Shown here piece by piece: positions 19,004 through 27,550 of a DNA stretch of 64,000 nucleotides. The number at the start of each line of letters is the position of its first letter. Position 1 is the first letter of the stretch. Source of the DNA: Mariniflexile fucanivorans. GTDB lineage: Bacteria; Bacteroidota; Bacteroidia; Flavobacteriales; Flavobacteriaceae. The DNA lies in contig NZ_SLUP01000003.1 in assembly GCF_004341235.1 (NCBI RefSeq), forward strand, positions 310,001-374,000, in the 5' to 3' direction. The translations under genes and the position numbers were made by a program. The notes beneath the pieces are model-generated. The model saw only the letters and a list, made by a program, of their open reading frames with translations. It had not been told where the DNA came from and did no database searches.

Positions 19004-19963
19004 ATGATATTTACAAAAAGAACATCCAAAATTTTATTGTTAACAATCGTCATTCAGACATCATGTTTTTCATTCCAAAATAAAGATTCAATTAGCTTGA
19101 AACAAATAATTTATCCCGATAATATTATCTTTAATGCACCAGGGCAAAACCCCGAAGGCATTACATTTAATGCTAAAACAAATGTTTTCTATTTAAGTGC
19201 CATCAACCAAAATCCTTCTATCATAACTGTAGATTTTAATGGTAATGTCAATACATTTTCAAACGACAAAGATGAAACTTCAAGAGCTAGTTTCGGTTTA
19301 AAGACCGATATAAAAAACAACCGACTGTTGGCTTGCCTTAATGGGCCGAAAATTGGAAACCTAAATATTTACAATCTTAATAGTGGCGAGTTGGAACACA
19401 TTATCAATCTTTCATCCTTACTTCCTGAAAAAGAAAATTATCAAATAAATGATTTGATTGTGGATAATAACAATAGTATTTATGTTACCGGTAGATTGGA
19501 AGATGCTATTTATAAAATTGACAAAGATTTGAATCCTAGCGTATTTTTTCAAAAGGATGAATACACGAAACCAAATGGTATTGTTTATCATCCTGACGGG
19601 TTTTTATTAGTATCGTACAGCCATCAAAATTCTAGTTTAGTAAAAATCCCCATTAATAACCCTGAAGCTGCAGAAATAGTGCTTATTAATAATTTTGATT
19701 TTAAAGGTTTTGATGGCATACTTTTAAATGAAAAAGGTCGTTTGGTTGGTGTTACATTTTCGCCTGATGCCGATGGGAATCATGCCGTAATAGAATTAAA
19801 AAGCGATGACAATTGGAAAACTGCCAGTATTTCAAACTCCAAAAAAACCAAAAAGAGCACTACTATTACTCAAATAAAACCCAATGTTTACTACGTTATT
19901 AATCAAGATTGGAAAGATAGAAATGCGGAAAACTGGACTTTAGAAAAGGTTGCGTTTGATTAA
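19004..19963 (+). CDS. SMP-30/gluconolactonase-like beta-propeller, exported
   Basis: A 319-residue protein with an N-terminal hydrophobic stretch ending in QTSC (about residue 21), which could be a lipobox. Repeated propeller-like strands follow, including PEGITFNAKTNVFYLSA, NDLIVDNNNSIYVTG and PNGIVYHPDGFLLVSY; the last pair has the spacing of SMP-30/NHL-type six-bladed propellers with metal ligands at Asn and Asp. It ends the rightward operon, 3 bp after the SSS symporter. SMP-30 relatives hydrolyse aldonolactones, which would fit next to a sugar oxidoreductase, but the catalytic residues cannot be fixed by eye. A binding role is an alternative. Confidence 0.6.
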   Translation: MIFTKRTSKILLLTIVIQTSCFSFQNKDSISLKQIIYPDNIIFNAPGQNPEGITFNAKTNVFYLSAINQNPSIITVDFNGNVNTFSNDKDETSRASFGLKTDIKNNRLLACLNGPKIGNLNIYNLNSGELEHIINLSSLLPEKENYQINDLIVDNNNSIYVTGRLEDAIYKIDKDLNPSVFFQKDEYTKPNGIVYHPDGFLLVSYSHQNSSLVKIPINNPEAAEIVLINNFDFKGFDGILLNEKGRLVGVTFSPDADGNHAVIELKSDDNWKTASISNSKKTKKSTTITQIKPNVYYVINQDWKDRNAENWTLEKVAFD

Positions 19964-19968
19964 AAACA

Positions 19969-20054
19969 TTATCCCGTAAAGTAAAAATACCTATTTGGAA
20001 ACCTTTGTTTTTTAAAATACTCTGTAAGAAAAAATAATTATCTTTACGGGATAA
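19969..20054. repeat. 13-bp perfect inverted repeat, 86-bp unit
   Basis: TTATCCCGTAAAG at 19969-19981 is the exact reverse complement of CTTTACGGGATAA at 20042-20054, separated by 60 bp. It directly follows the SMP-30-like gene. It could be a MITE-like scar, a boundary of the inserted 20-22 kb gene pair, or a long RNA stem ending the operon. No second copy is seen in the window. Confidence 0.6.
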
Positions 20055-20150
20055 GGACAACAAAAAAGGTGTCATATCCAGACATATTTAAGGAATATGA
20101 ACGATAAAAGCAACTATATAAAATGTTAGCCACAAGCTGAAAATATAAAA

Positions 20151-20993
20151 ATGGCAAATAGAATATTTCAAGCATTATTAAACGAAAAAATTGAAATCTT
20201 TAAGAATTCATTAAGTAATACAGCTACGGAAATTTATTTCAACGAAGACAATAAGTTGATACATTCTTTAGAATATGGAATTTATCGTGAAAATGCTTGC
20301 AAAGATTTTATCAAATTTATAATCCCTTCAAAATTTAGCATTGACGACGGATTTTTAATAAACACTAATGACAGAGTTAGTACCCAATGCGATATTGTGA
20401 TTTATGATTCAAATCACACCCCCCTTTTTGAAAGTGGTAAAAAACAGCGTTTTTTTCCAATGGAAACCGTAATCGCAATCGGAGAAGTCAAATCGACTTT
20501 GTCCAAACAGGATTTCAAAAATGCTATAAACAAACTTTCTAAAATAAAAACTCTAAGAACAGAAATCGAAAACCCTTCAGTTATCTATAGAAGAACTGAT
20601 AATCAATTTAAAAACTACGAACATCCATCAGACCAAATATTTACTTTTCTAATATGCAAAAAGTTAGATTTTAATTTAAAAGATTTAGACTTTGATAATT
20701 ATTATGACAAAGACTTAAAATATAGAGATAGACATAATATAATTTTGAGTATTGATGATGGGATTTTTCTATATAAACATACGGTTAATGAAAAATTATT
20801 GACTTGGCATTATCCAAACTCTCAAGGATTAGATTTAAAAAATAGATTTGTCAATCCTGGAGATGGAGGACAAAATCATTTCGGAATATTCAGCAGTCAT
20901 TTATTTATGGCAACACAAGACGCTTCCATATTTTACCCTGAATTTTCTAAATATTCTCAACAGACTATGGGAACTATAGTTGATGAGGAATAA
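20151..20993 (+). CDS. DUF6602-like protein, PD-(D/E)XK nuclease fold
   Basis: A 280-residue cytoplasmic protein with no signal peptide. It reads as the DUF6602 type: LEYGIYRENACKDFIKFIIPSKF at about 40-62, then QCDIVIYD (Asp81) and IAIGEVKSTL (Glu112-Val-Lys114). A conserved Asp followed about 30 residues later by E-x-K is the arrangement of the restriction-endonuclease-like fold. It has no link to polysaccharide use. Together with the next gene it splits the locus into two halves, and no operator copy precedes it. Function is unknown; a DNA-acting or defence role is an inference from fold only. It could equally be an orphan cargo gene. Confidence 0.7.
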   Translation: MANRIFQALLNEKIEIFKNSLSNTATEIYFNEDNKLIHSLEYGIYRENACKDFIKFIIPSKFSIDDGFLINTNDRVSTQCDIVIYDSNHTPLFESGKKQRFFPMETVIAIGEVKSTLSKQDFKNAINKLSKIKTLRTEIENPSVIYRRTDNQFKNYEHPSDQIFTFLICKKLDFNLKDLDFDNYYDKDLKYRDRHNIILSIDDGIFLYKHTVNEKLLTWHYPNSQGLDLKNRFVNPGDGGQNHFGIFSSHLFMATQDASIFYPEFSKYSQQTMGTIVDEE

Positions 20994-21151
20994 AGCCAGT
21001 GGCCGTGTAAAAAACATTGCTTATTTTAGTTCAACCGTAGGTCGTTGCTTTGTTTACTAGCTTCTGATATTCCTTGGGAAAATCCTCGCACACAAACACG
21101 CAACTTTCCTTATAAATCAAAGTTAAGTGTCATTTAAATAAAAATCGTAAT

Positions 21152-22234
21152 TTGAAAGAATATCCACATATACTTTACCCTCAAATCGAAATTGTTGAGA
21201 AAAATTTAATCGATTTCACAAACAGTAAAACTGGATTTACTGAAAGTTATTTTGAACAAAAATTGGCAAAGTATTTCAAATCACATATACTAAAAAATGT
21301 TGTGATAAATGATGGAAAAAAATATCCATATCAACCAGATTATGTGTTTCATTATCCTGAAAAGAATTTATATATTGATATCGAAATTGATGAACCATAC
21401 TCATATTACAGCAAAAAACCAATCCATATAAACGACAATAAAAGAAATGAATACTTCCTTCAAAAAGGTTGGAGTATAATACGTTTTTCAGAATTGCAAA
21501 TAACAAAATACCCAGAACTTTGCTGTAAAGTCATATCAGAACATATTCGAAATTTAACAGGCGAAAATATTTGGATTGAAGGCTTTCACGAATTGGATAA
21601 CCTTAACATAATTAAAGCCTGGAATTTTCTAGAAGCAAATAAAATGGCTACAAATTCTTATCGACAAACGTATTTAAAATTTTTAAAGGAGATTAAAGAA
21701 AAGAAAGCAAGTATAAATATTATCGCAGACGGAATTTTTTTAAATAAAGAAATACAAGAAACTAAACAAATTTTAGAATCTGAAAGCAGTATTCAAGAAT
21801 TTAATCAATCGGCAAAAACATCAATTTTTTCAAAGTTATTAGTTCAGAAATTTGCTGGATACTTTAAAAATAATGAAACCTTCGATAATAAAATTTACAT
21901 TGAATTTACAATCTACATTTCAAATCATCACAGTTTTTACAATTTTTCCTTTGATACAGATTTCATTGAGATGGAAAATTATATCATAAACATTTATTTT
22001 GTAAGAACAAATGAAATCATTTGTTTTGAAATTTTTGAAAAAATTAAAGCCGAAAACTTAAAACAAGTAGTACTAATTGCTGATGACCCAGCATATCCCT
22101 CCTTTCTTAAAACAGTTAATAAAACTGAAATTGTATTAGTTAAAAAATATAGAGAAAGTTTTATGCCAAATGACTTTAGATATTTAACAATTGATAGTTT
22201 AATTGAAAATTCACTTGAGATTGAATACAAATAA
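21152..22234 (+). CDS. Putative nuclease-fold protein (DUF559-like N-terminal region)
   Basis: A 360-residue protein with a TTG start; no in-frame ATG lies between the upstream stop at 21113 and the conserved region, so TTG is the best choice. Residues 33-115 look like a DUF559/Vsr-type PD-(D/E)XK core: Glu35, Asp63 in YQPDYVFHY, IEID (Glu78, Asp80), and GWSIIRFSE. The C-terminal two thirds are not recognised and read as a mixed alpha/beta domain. It follows the DUF6602-like gene by 158 bp on the same strand. The pair is very AT-rich and unrelated to the surrounding sugar genes. A nucleic-acid role is possible but not shown. Confidence 0.55.
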   Translation: MKEYPHILYPQIEIVEKNLIDFTNSKTGFTESYFEQKLAKYFKSHILKNVVINDGKKYPYQPDYVFHYPEKNLYIDIEIDEPYSYYSKKPIHINDNKRNEYFLQKGWSIIRFSELQITKYPELCCKVISEHIRNLTGENIWIEGFHELDNLNIIKAWNFLEANKMATNSYRQTYLKFLKEIKEKKASINIIADGIFLNKEIQETKQILESESSIQEFNQSAKTSIFSKLLVQKFAGYFKNNETFDNKIYIEFTIYISNHHSFYNFSFDTDFIEMENYIINIYFVRTNEIICFEIFEKIKAENLKQVVLIADDPAYPSFLKTVNKTEIVLVKKYRESFMPNDFRYLTIDSLIENSLEIEYK

Positions 22235-22326
22235 AAACGCCAACTAACACGCCTTTAAAACAAATAGAAACAAGATTTTAGAAAGAAATCACACCTCCTT
22301 CTAAATTTGGTGGTGGTTCCGGATAA

Positions 22327-23256
22327 CTAGATTTTCTCCCAAACCCGCACATAATCCACATACATGGTAGTAGGCATCCCAGGTAATTTAGCTGAAGCTT
22401 TAGGGCTTGTTTCAGGGTTTATAGCATTGTTTCTGTTGTTGAAAAATTCAACAAAAGGCTTTCTTAATCCCAATGAAAGCGTCACATTCATAGGGCGTTT
22501 CCAGTAAATATTTGGTTTTCTTCCAACTTCTACTCCATCAACATACCAGATAATTTCCTGCTCGTTAACTTCACATCCATAGATATGAAAATCTTTTGTA
22601 GGGTCCCATGGCGCTCGCCATTTATTCAATTGTTCATTTGGATATTTTTTAGGTCGCCTCCAATCCCCCTTTCCGTTTTGCTTTACTACGGCATGTAGAT
22701 TTAAATCCAAATCTTGAATGTCGTCTTGATGCCCTTCATACCAGTCAAATTGTTGTAATTCTACTATATCAATTTCACCGTAAACCGTTTCACCCTCTCC
22801 AACAGAATAATCAAAATTACTATATAACCAAAATGAAGGACAAACCCCTTCTCGAATATCGGTGCCTTTAATTTTAGCTTCAAAATAACCGTAAGTAAAC
22901 GTATGATACGATTTTAATATCCCAGATTTAAAATAGGTTTCTCCATCCGGAGCATTGTTGGGGTTTTGCCGCATGGTTAATTCGGCAATGCCATTATTAA
23001 TTTTTACATTTTCTGAATTGTCCCATTTCCAAGCTGTGGTGTTTGGAAGATTTCCTGTTTTAATCCATTTCTTCCAATCAGGCTTTGAATCATTAAATTC
23101 ATCAGAAGCATTCCATTTGATGGTCCACTTATCCGAGGAATTAGTTGTTTTCGTTGGATTTTGTCCATATACAAACCCGAATATTGAGATGTAAAATATA
23201 GAAAAGTAGATTAATTTCGTGTATTTCGAAATACGTTTTTGTGTTAGTGTTTTCAT
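22327..23256 (-). CDS. cgkA: Kappa-carrageenase-type GH16
   Basis: A 309-residue GH16 with an N-terminal signal (to about VYGQ, residue 32). The catalytic motif is E161-I-D-I-V-E166 in YGEIDIVELQQ, with Glu161 the nucleophile, Asp163 the helper and Glu166 the acid/base. Several blocks match the Pseudoalteromonas kappa-carrageenase as I remember it: EIDxVELxQ, DLxLHxVVKxNGKxxWxRP, ITWYVDG-like IIWYVDG, and YWKRPMNVTLSLGLRKP. This supports endo-hydrolysis of the beta-1,4 bonds of kappa-carrageenan rather than agarase activity. No sorting domain is present; it is probably periplasmic or secreted by its signal alone. It lies 87 bp downstream of the GH82 gene on the same strand, giving paired kappa- and iota-carrageenases. 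The GH16_17 subfamily is likely. Confidence 0.85.
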   Translation of the reverse strand: MKTLTQKRISKYTKLIYFSIFYISIFGFVYGQNPTKTTNSSDKWTIKWNASDEFNDSKPDWKKWIKTGNLPNTTAWKWDNSENVKINNGIAELTMRQNPNNAPDGETYFKSGILKSYHTFTYGYFEAKIKGTDIREGVCPSFWLYSNFDYSVGEGETVYGEIDIVELQQFDWYEGHQDDIQDLDLNLHAVVKQNGKGDWRRPKKYPNEQLNKWRAPWDPTKDFHIYGCEVNEQEIIWYVDGVEVGRKPNIYWKRPMNVTLSLGLRKPFVEFFNNRNNAINPETSPKASAKLPGMPTTMYVDYVRVWEKI

Positions 23257-23343
23257 CTTATAGTCATTAAAATGTATTGTTTGATTGCAATCTAATACTT
23301 AATAAAGTAGTACTTTTCAACTCAGCCTTTTTTTATGAAAGCG

Positions 23344-24912
23344 TTAGTTAACAATTAATTTTCTACTTACAACCTTATAATCAATTTGAATTTTTACGAG
23401 GTAAATACCCTTTACTAATTTCAATTGAGATGGATTTATATGAATTTCTGATTTCTGAATATATTTATTTGATAACACGTTTTTGCCCAATACATTATAA
23501 ATGTCTACGGCTACGTTTGATACTTCTGGAATATCAATTGTTAAAATTCCGTCTTCATTACTAATTGGATTCGGATACATTTTCAAATTGTTAACACTAT
23601 CATAAGAATCAACTGATAATGGTGGACAATTATTTGTGTTTACCTGATTATCATCTCTTGATATAACTAATGAAACAGACCAATTAAAACCTGTTGCTTT
23701 ATTCATAAGCTCAGTTGAAGTTGGGACATTTACGCTATAATATCCGTTACCTGTAGCACCTCCAGTGGTACTTGCACGATAAAGTAATGGGGCAATTGAG
23801 GGTCCAAGATGATATGTTTCCATATCGGGAATAGGATTAGGTCTTAAAATAGCTGGATTCATTCTTAATACACATGGCACCCATGGATGTACTCCTTGTT
23901 TTACCTGCGCATCTGTACCATAACTGGTGGTAACATCTGTTATTCTTGAATCTGGATCGAAGGTTCCAATGGTGCTTAAATAAGCCTTATCAATACGTAC
24001 CGCCGCCATACAACCAGTCGCTTGAATTTTTTGTACATCAACCCATCCATTTGTGGCATCCCACGGTTGCAGCATCACTGCTGCATTTCCTTCGGTACAT
24101 TTAATATTATATCCTGAAATCTCAGACATTTTTGCAACACTTAGTGGAATAGCTCCTCCAGAGGCACTAACGTCATCGCTTTCAAGACGAAGTGTTACAC
24201 CACCACGTAAGGATGTTAAATCTTTAAACAGCAACCGTTCTCCGGTTCGTACCTGAACAACACCATAACCGCCATGGGCATTTATACTGGTTAAATTTTT
24301 TATTAAACCTTTAACTGGTCCTGTCCAAATGTCGTTTCTCTTACTAGCAGAACAATTTAGAGCCGCATGAATGGTGCCGTTATCATCTATATAACAATCG
24401 GCCACCATAAAATTTTCAGCTTCTTTTACGTTGAAGGGTGTAATCCTGGTTTCTTTCGCTAAATGGGTTAAATCTATTTTAAATTGACCGCTTAAGGCTC
24501 TAATGCTCACGTTACTTGATTTTACCGAGGTATATCCAATACGAAAAACAGATAAATTAGGAAGACTATTAACGTCCGCCGTTTCATATGGTTTAACTAC
24601 TGCTAAAGCATCAAACATTAAATGCACATTAGAGCGCAATCGGATTTCATTAAATTCCCAAGTTCCAGCAGAAATCGTAATAACACCACCTCCAAGACCA
24701 GTTAGGTAATCTATAGCAGTTTGTAATGTAGTAGAATCGTCTCCCACATTATTAACCAAGGTTATTCTTTGTGCTGGAGGAAAACTAGCCGAATCATCAG
24801 TAAAAAAATCACTTTCTACTCTATCGACTGGAAACATTGAAGGTGCATCAGGTTGGGCAAACCCCAAGTTTATCAAAAATAAAAATAATGCTGTGATTGT
24901 AGTTTTTTTCAT
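23344..24912 (-). CDS. cgiA: Iota-carrageenase, GH82, with T9SS sorting domain
   Basis: A 522-residue right-handed beta-helix enzyme. The signal ends near residue 20 (GFAQ). The core tracks the Alteromonas iota-carrageenase well from memory: TLQTAIDYLTGLGGGV, IRLRSNVHL, IDDNGTIHAAL, GGYGVVQ, KDLTSLRGGVTLRLESDD, and CTEGNAAVML. Glu244 and Asp246 in LRLESDD match the catalytic Glu245/Asp247 pair of that enzyme. The last ~75 residues (YPNPISNEDG onward to VSRKLIVN) are a T9SS type A sorting domain, so export to the cell surface or medium is expected. It lies between the GH42-like gene (31 bp gap) and the kappa-carrageenase gene. This is the clearest single marker that the locus targets carrageenan. 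Confidence 0.92.
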   Translation of the reverse strand: MKKTTITALFLFLINLGFAQPDAPSMFPVDRVESDFFTDDSASFPPAQRITLVNNVGDDSTTLQTAIDYLTGLGGGVITISAGTWEFNEIRLRSNVHLMFDALAVVKPYETADVNSLPNLSVFRIGYTSVKSSNVSIRALSGQFKIDLTHLAKETRITPFNVKEAENFMVADCYIDDNGTIHAALNCSASKRNDIWTGPVKGLIKNLTSINAHGGYGVVQVRTGERLLFKDLTSLRGGVTLRLESDDVSASGGAIPLSVAKMSEISGYNIKCTEGNAAVMLQPWDATNGWVDVQKIQATGCMAAVRIDKAYLSTIGTFDPDSRITDVTTSYGTDAQVKQGVHPWVPCVLRMNPAILRPNPIPDMETYHLGPSIAPLLYRASTTGGATGNGYYSVNVPTSTELMNKATGFNWSVSLVISRDDNQVNTNNCPPLSVDSYDSVNNLKMYPNPISNEDGILTIDIPEVSNVAVDIYNVLGKNVLSNKYIQKSEIHINPSQLKLVKGIYLVKIQIDYKVVSRKLIVN

Positions 24913-24943
24913 GACTTTAAAATTTAATAGTAATTGATACTAT

Positions 24944-27238
24944 TTATTTTTCGTTTTTTACTTCAACAAATAATACTTCGTATGGTTTTAATGTTGGTTG
25001 AGAACTTATTGAAATACCGTTCAACAAATCGAAACAAGTTGTCTCATTTTTTGAGTTTCTAAATTGAATATTCAAAGTCGCATTTGTTTTTCCCAAATTA
25101 ATAATGGAAAGCACGTTGTTTCCTTTTTCATTCTTTACACATTTCCATGTACAACCATTTATATCGGTTTCGTTTTCTTCTATAATTGTAATTTCAGGGA
25201 CATTATTTTTTTGTTCCACAATTTGTAATGCTTTCAATTTCATGTCTTCTAATAAATCGACGATAATTAAAGTCCCTTTACTTTGAGTTAAATCTGGTAA
25301 AGCAATACCGTATTCATTAAATTTCAAACTCACTTTATCAACTATTACTATTCCGCCTTTATCTAAATAACTTTGAAGTTGTTCTAATTCGTCCTGTGTT
25401 ACCTGTTCTGTTTTTTGAACCAGCACAACATCCCAGTTTGATGGGTCTTGCTTAGCTATAATATTTTTTGTTGCAAAGCCCAACGGAATGCCTTCAAAAT
25501 TTAATGACTCATAGAGCTCAAATAAATCGTCCATGTACTCGCCTTTATTATATGCAGACGTTTTTGAATAAAAAATTCGAATCGGTTTGCGTTGATTTTG
25601 CATCGCTGCTATTTCTTCGCTATATGAATTTAAATCCATGATAGTAGCGTGCAGTTCATTCGTAACACGGGGTTGCTGATTGTTTGACCCACCGTAAGCA
25701 TTATCACTAAAGTTTTCTTTTAAGGAGCCATCAGCTTTTCGTGGCCAATACCAAGTTTGTGAAGCATTCATACCCAAAATAGTTGCTGCCCAATAAACGG
25801 CGCGAGCATATTTTGGATTCATATACAAGTCTCGTGTATGACTAGTACTTAATAAATGGCTTTCTGAATTAAAATTTATTTGATTTGGCTGTACAGATTT
25901 CAAGAAATCGTAGCCCAAAAACAATTCTCTCCAACCAAAAATATAGTCATCTTCCCACCCCATTTTTCCGTTACGTGTGTAATTATAATGTGCAGCAATG
26001 TCGTTTCCATTTATTTCACTTAACTCTGCGAGCGCTTCTAAATCAATTCCAGTGCATGGGTCGTTGTCGGTAAAAAAGGAAGGCATAATTTTTAATTGCG
26101 ATTTTGCACTCGGATCATATTTTCTAATTTCACTTTTCATCCAAGTAAACCATTCCAATACACGCGCGTCGTTAAACGTACTCCAATCATACCATTGCGG
26201 CGTTCCTTGAAGAGCTACATCTATTGGATTTTCAATAGTTACTTCATTAAACGATGTATAATTTGTTTTCCAAATTTTATTTAAATTGGCTATGGAACTG
26301 TGTTTTTCTTTTAACCAAGCTTTAAATTTTTCTATAGTATAACTACTCACTTCACTATTATACCAAACTTTTTTATTGCCATTTTTATAATTAATCCAAC
26401 GCGGTTCATTACAAAGCATATAACCCAAATCCGTGTATTTATTTCCGGCCATTTTCGGAACGGTTTCTTTTATTAAAAAAGACATCATTTCTTTGGCTCC
26501 CGGATTATCAATATCATAATCAAAAAAAGGAGGCCCTTGAAACTTGGTAAAACCGTCGCCATATTTGGTTGTTGCCCATTTTGGAACCCCTTTATTATTG
26601 ATAAAAACAAAACCAGGGGTTACACTTGGTTTGCTATTTAAATTACTCAGAATATTTTCGTTTACTTCTCCTGATGCATTTATTATTTGTGCGGGAGAAA
26701 TATAAAAACCGTCTAAACTTCCATAAAACTCTTCTAATTTTTTTGTTTCAGGTTTCCAAGTATAATCTGCTAAAAATACAGGACGGTTGTTAAATGTAAT
26801 TTGTGCTTTCTCTACATTCACTTTTTTCCAATCAACATTCGGAATTTCTTTTCTATTTACTTTTCCGTCTTTTAAAAGTGTGATGTATTCAATGGCTTCA
26901 TCTAACATTTTAATGACATCAGTCCGCTCAAAATTCGGGAGTTCGGTTGCCGTTTCAGTAGCTTTATCTTTATAATTACTAACTAGTTTAAATAACTCGG
27001 TATTCATTGAAACGTTTTTCTCATCCCAATTTGCGAACTCTAAAAAAACTTCGGCTGTGCGAACCGTCATTTTCTCTTTTAAAACATCTTTACCTTGTTT
27101 CTCTACTTTTGAAATTAGTGTATTTAAGGTTTTGATTTTAGCTTGCGCCAATTTTTCTTGTGTTTGTGCATTGCCAAAACCCACAAATAAAACTGTGATT
27201 ATTATTAATAACACTTTATATTTTAAACGAACAAGCAT
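24944..27238 (-). CDS. GH42/GH167-like exo-galactanase, secreted
   Basis: A 764-residue paralogue of the 6604-9006 product. The signal ends at GNAQ (about residue 25) without a lipobox. It shares the helical N-terminal domain (to ~130), the TIM barrel with Glu278 in LCNEPRW as acid/base candidate and Glu459 in NFNSESHL as nucleophile candidate, and the GH42-type trimerisation-like region (about 610-660, around LQSYLDKGGIVIVD). It is the first gene of the carrageenase unit, 31 bp upstream of GH82. That placement supports action on carrageenan chain ends, as for GH167 or carrageenan-locus GH42 enzymes that release neocarrabiose or galactose. The paralogue in the left module may handle a differently sulfated or hybrid substrate. 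GH86 was considered and judged less likely. Confidence 0.72.
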   Translation of the reverse strand: MLVRLKYKVLLIIITVLFVGFGNAQTQEKLAQAKIKTLNTLISKVEKQGKDVLKEKMTVRTAEVFLEFANWDEKNVSMNTELFKLVSNYKDKATETATELPNFERTDVIKMLDEAIEYITLLKDGKVNRKEIPNVDWKKVNVEKAQITFNNRPVFLADYTWKPETKKLEEFYGSLDGFYISPAQIINASGEVNENILSNLNSKPSVTPGFVFINNKGVPKWATTKYGDGFTKFQGPPFFDYDIDNPGAKEMMSFLIKETVPKMAGNKYTDLGYMLCNEPRWINYKNGNKKVWYNSEVSSYTIEKFKAWLKEKHSSIANLNKIWKTNYTSFNEVTIENPIDVALQGTPQWYDWSTFNDARVLEWFTWMKSEIRKYDPSAKSQLKIMPSFFTDNDPCTGIDLEALAELSEINGNDIAAHYNYTRNGKMGWEDDYIFGWRELFLGYDFLKSVQPNQINFNSESHLLSTSHTRDLYMNPKYARAVYWAATILGMNASQTWYWPRKADGSLKENFSDNAYGGSNNQQPRVTNELHATIMDLNSYSEEIAAMQNQRKPIRIFYSKTSAYNKGEYMDDLFELYESLNFEGIPLGFATKNIIAKQDPSNWDVVLVQKTEQVTQDELEQLQSYLDKGGIVIVDKVSLKFNEYGIALPDLTQSKGTLIIVDLLEDMKLKALQIVEQKNNVPEITIIEENETDINGCTWKCVKNEKGNNVLSIINLGKTNATLNIQFRNSKNETTCFDLLNGISISSQPTLKPYEVLFVEVKNEK

Positions 27239-27244
27239 ATTCTC

Positions 27245-27430
27245 TATTTATTTACTAAAAATTTTCTGCTGAATAATTTATTTCCATCTTGAATGGTAAC
27301 GGTGTAAATTCTGTTGGATAAATCTGGACTTAAATCTAAAGCAAACAATTTTGGATTAATTTGCTATACATCGCTCTGATTTTAAAATACTTGACCGTTT
27401 AAGTTCGTTATTATAATATCAAAATTATTG
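27245..27430 (-). pseudogene. Remnant of a T9SS C-terminal sorting domain
   Basis: Reading the minus strand down to a stop at 27245-27247 gives about 60 residues ending in YTVTIQDGNKLFSRKFLVNK, preceded by DIIITNLNGQVF, a typical T9SS type A tail. Two in-frame stops lie between these parts, and no long frame extends upstream. It appears to be the last piece of a lost secreted protein gene that once lay between the HpcH aldolase and the GH42-like gene. Confidence 0.75.
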
Positions 27431-27467
27431 GTCATACCATTATTATGAATTTAAATATGAACAAAAC

Positions 27468-27494
27468 TTACCAAATACCAATTAAAATTTATCT
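27468..27494 (-). promoter_or_regulatory. Degenerate direct-repeat operator upstream of the carrageenase unit
   Basis: On the plus strand TTACCA (27468-27473) and TTATCT (27489-27494) start 21 bp apart, in the same orientation as the other minus-strand sites, but both hexamers carry mismatches. It lies 229 bp upstream of the GH42-like start. No clear -7 element sits at the usual distance. It may be a decayed or weaker copy. Confidence 0.3.
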
Positions 27495-27550
27495 AATTAC
27501 AATTCTAATTGATTTCACATGCTTAATACTTGAATTATAAAAAAATAAAT

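Noticed and set aside
22235-22326. Possible terminator between the nuclease-fold gene and the kappa-carrageenase
   Set aside because: No stem longer than a few pairs with a T run was found in the 92 bp gap.
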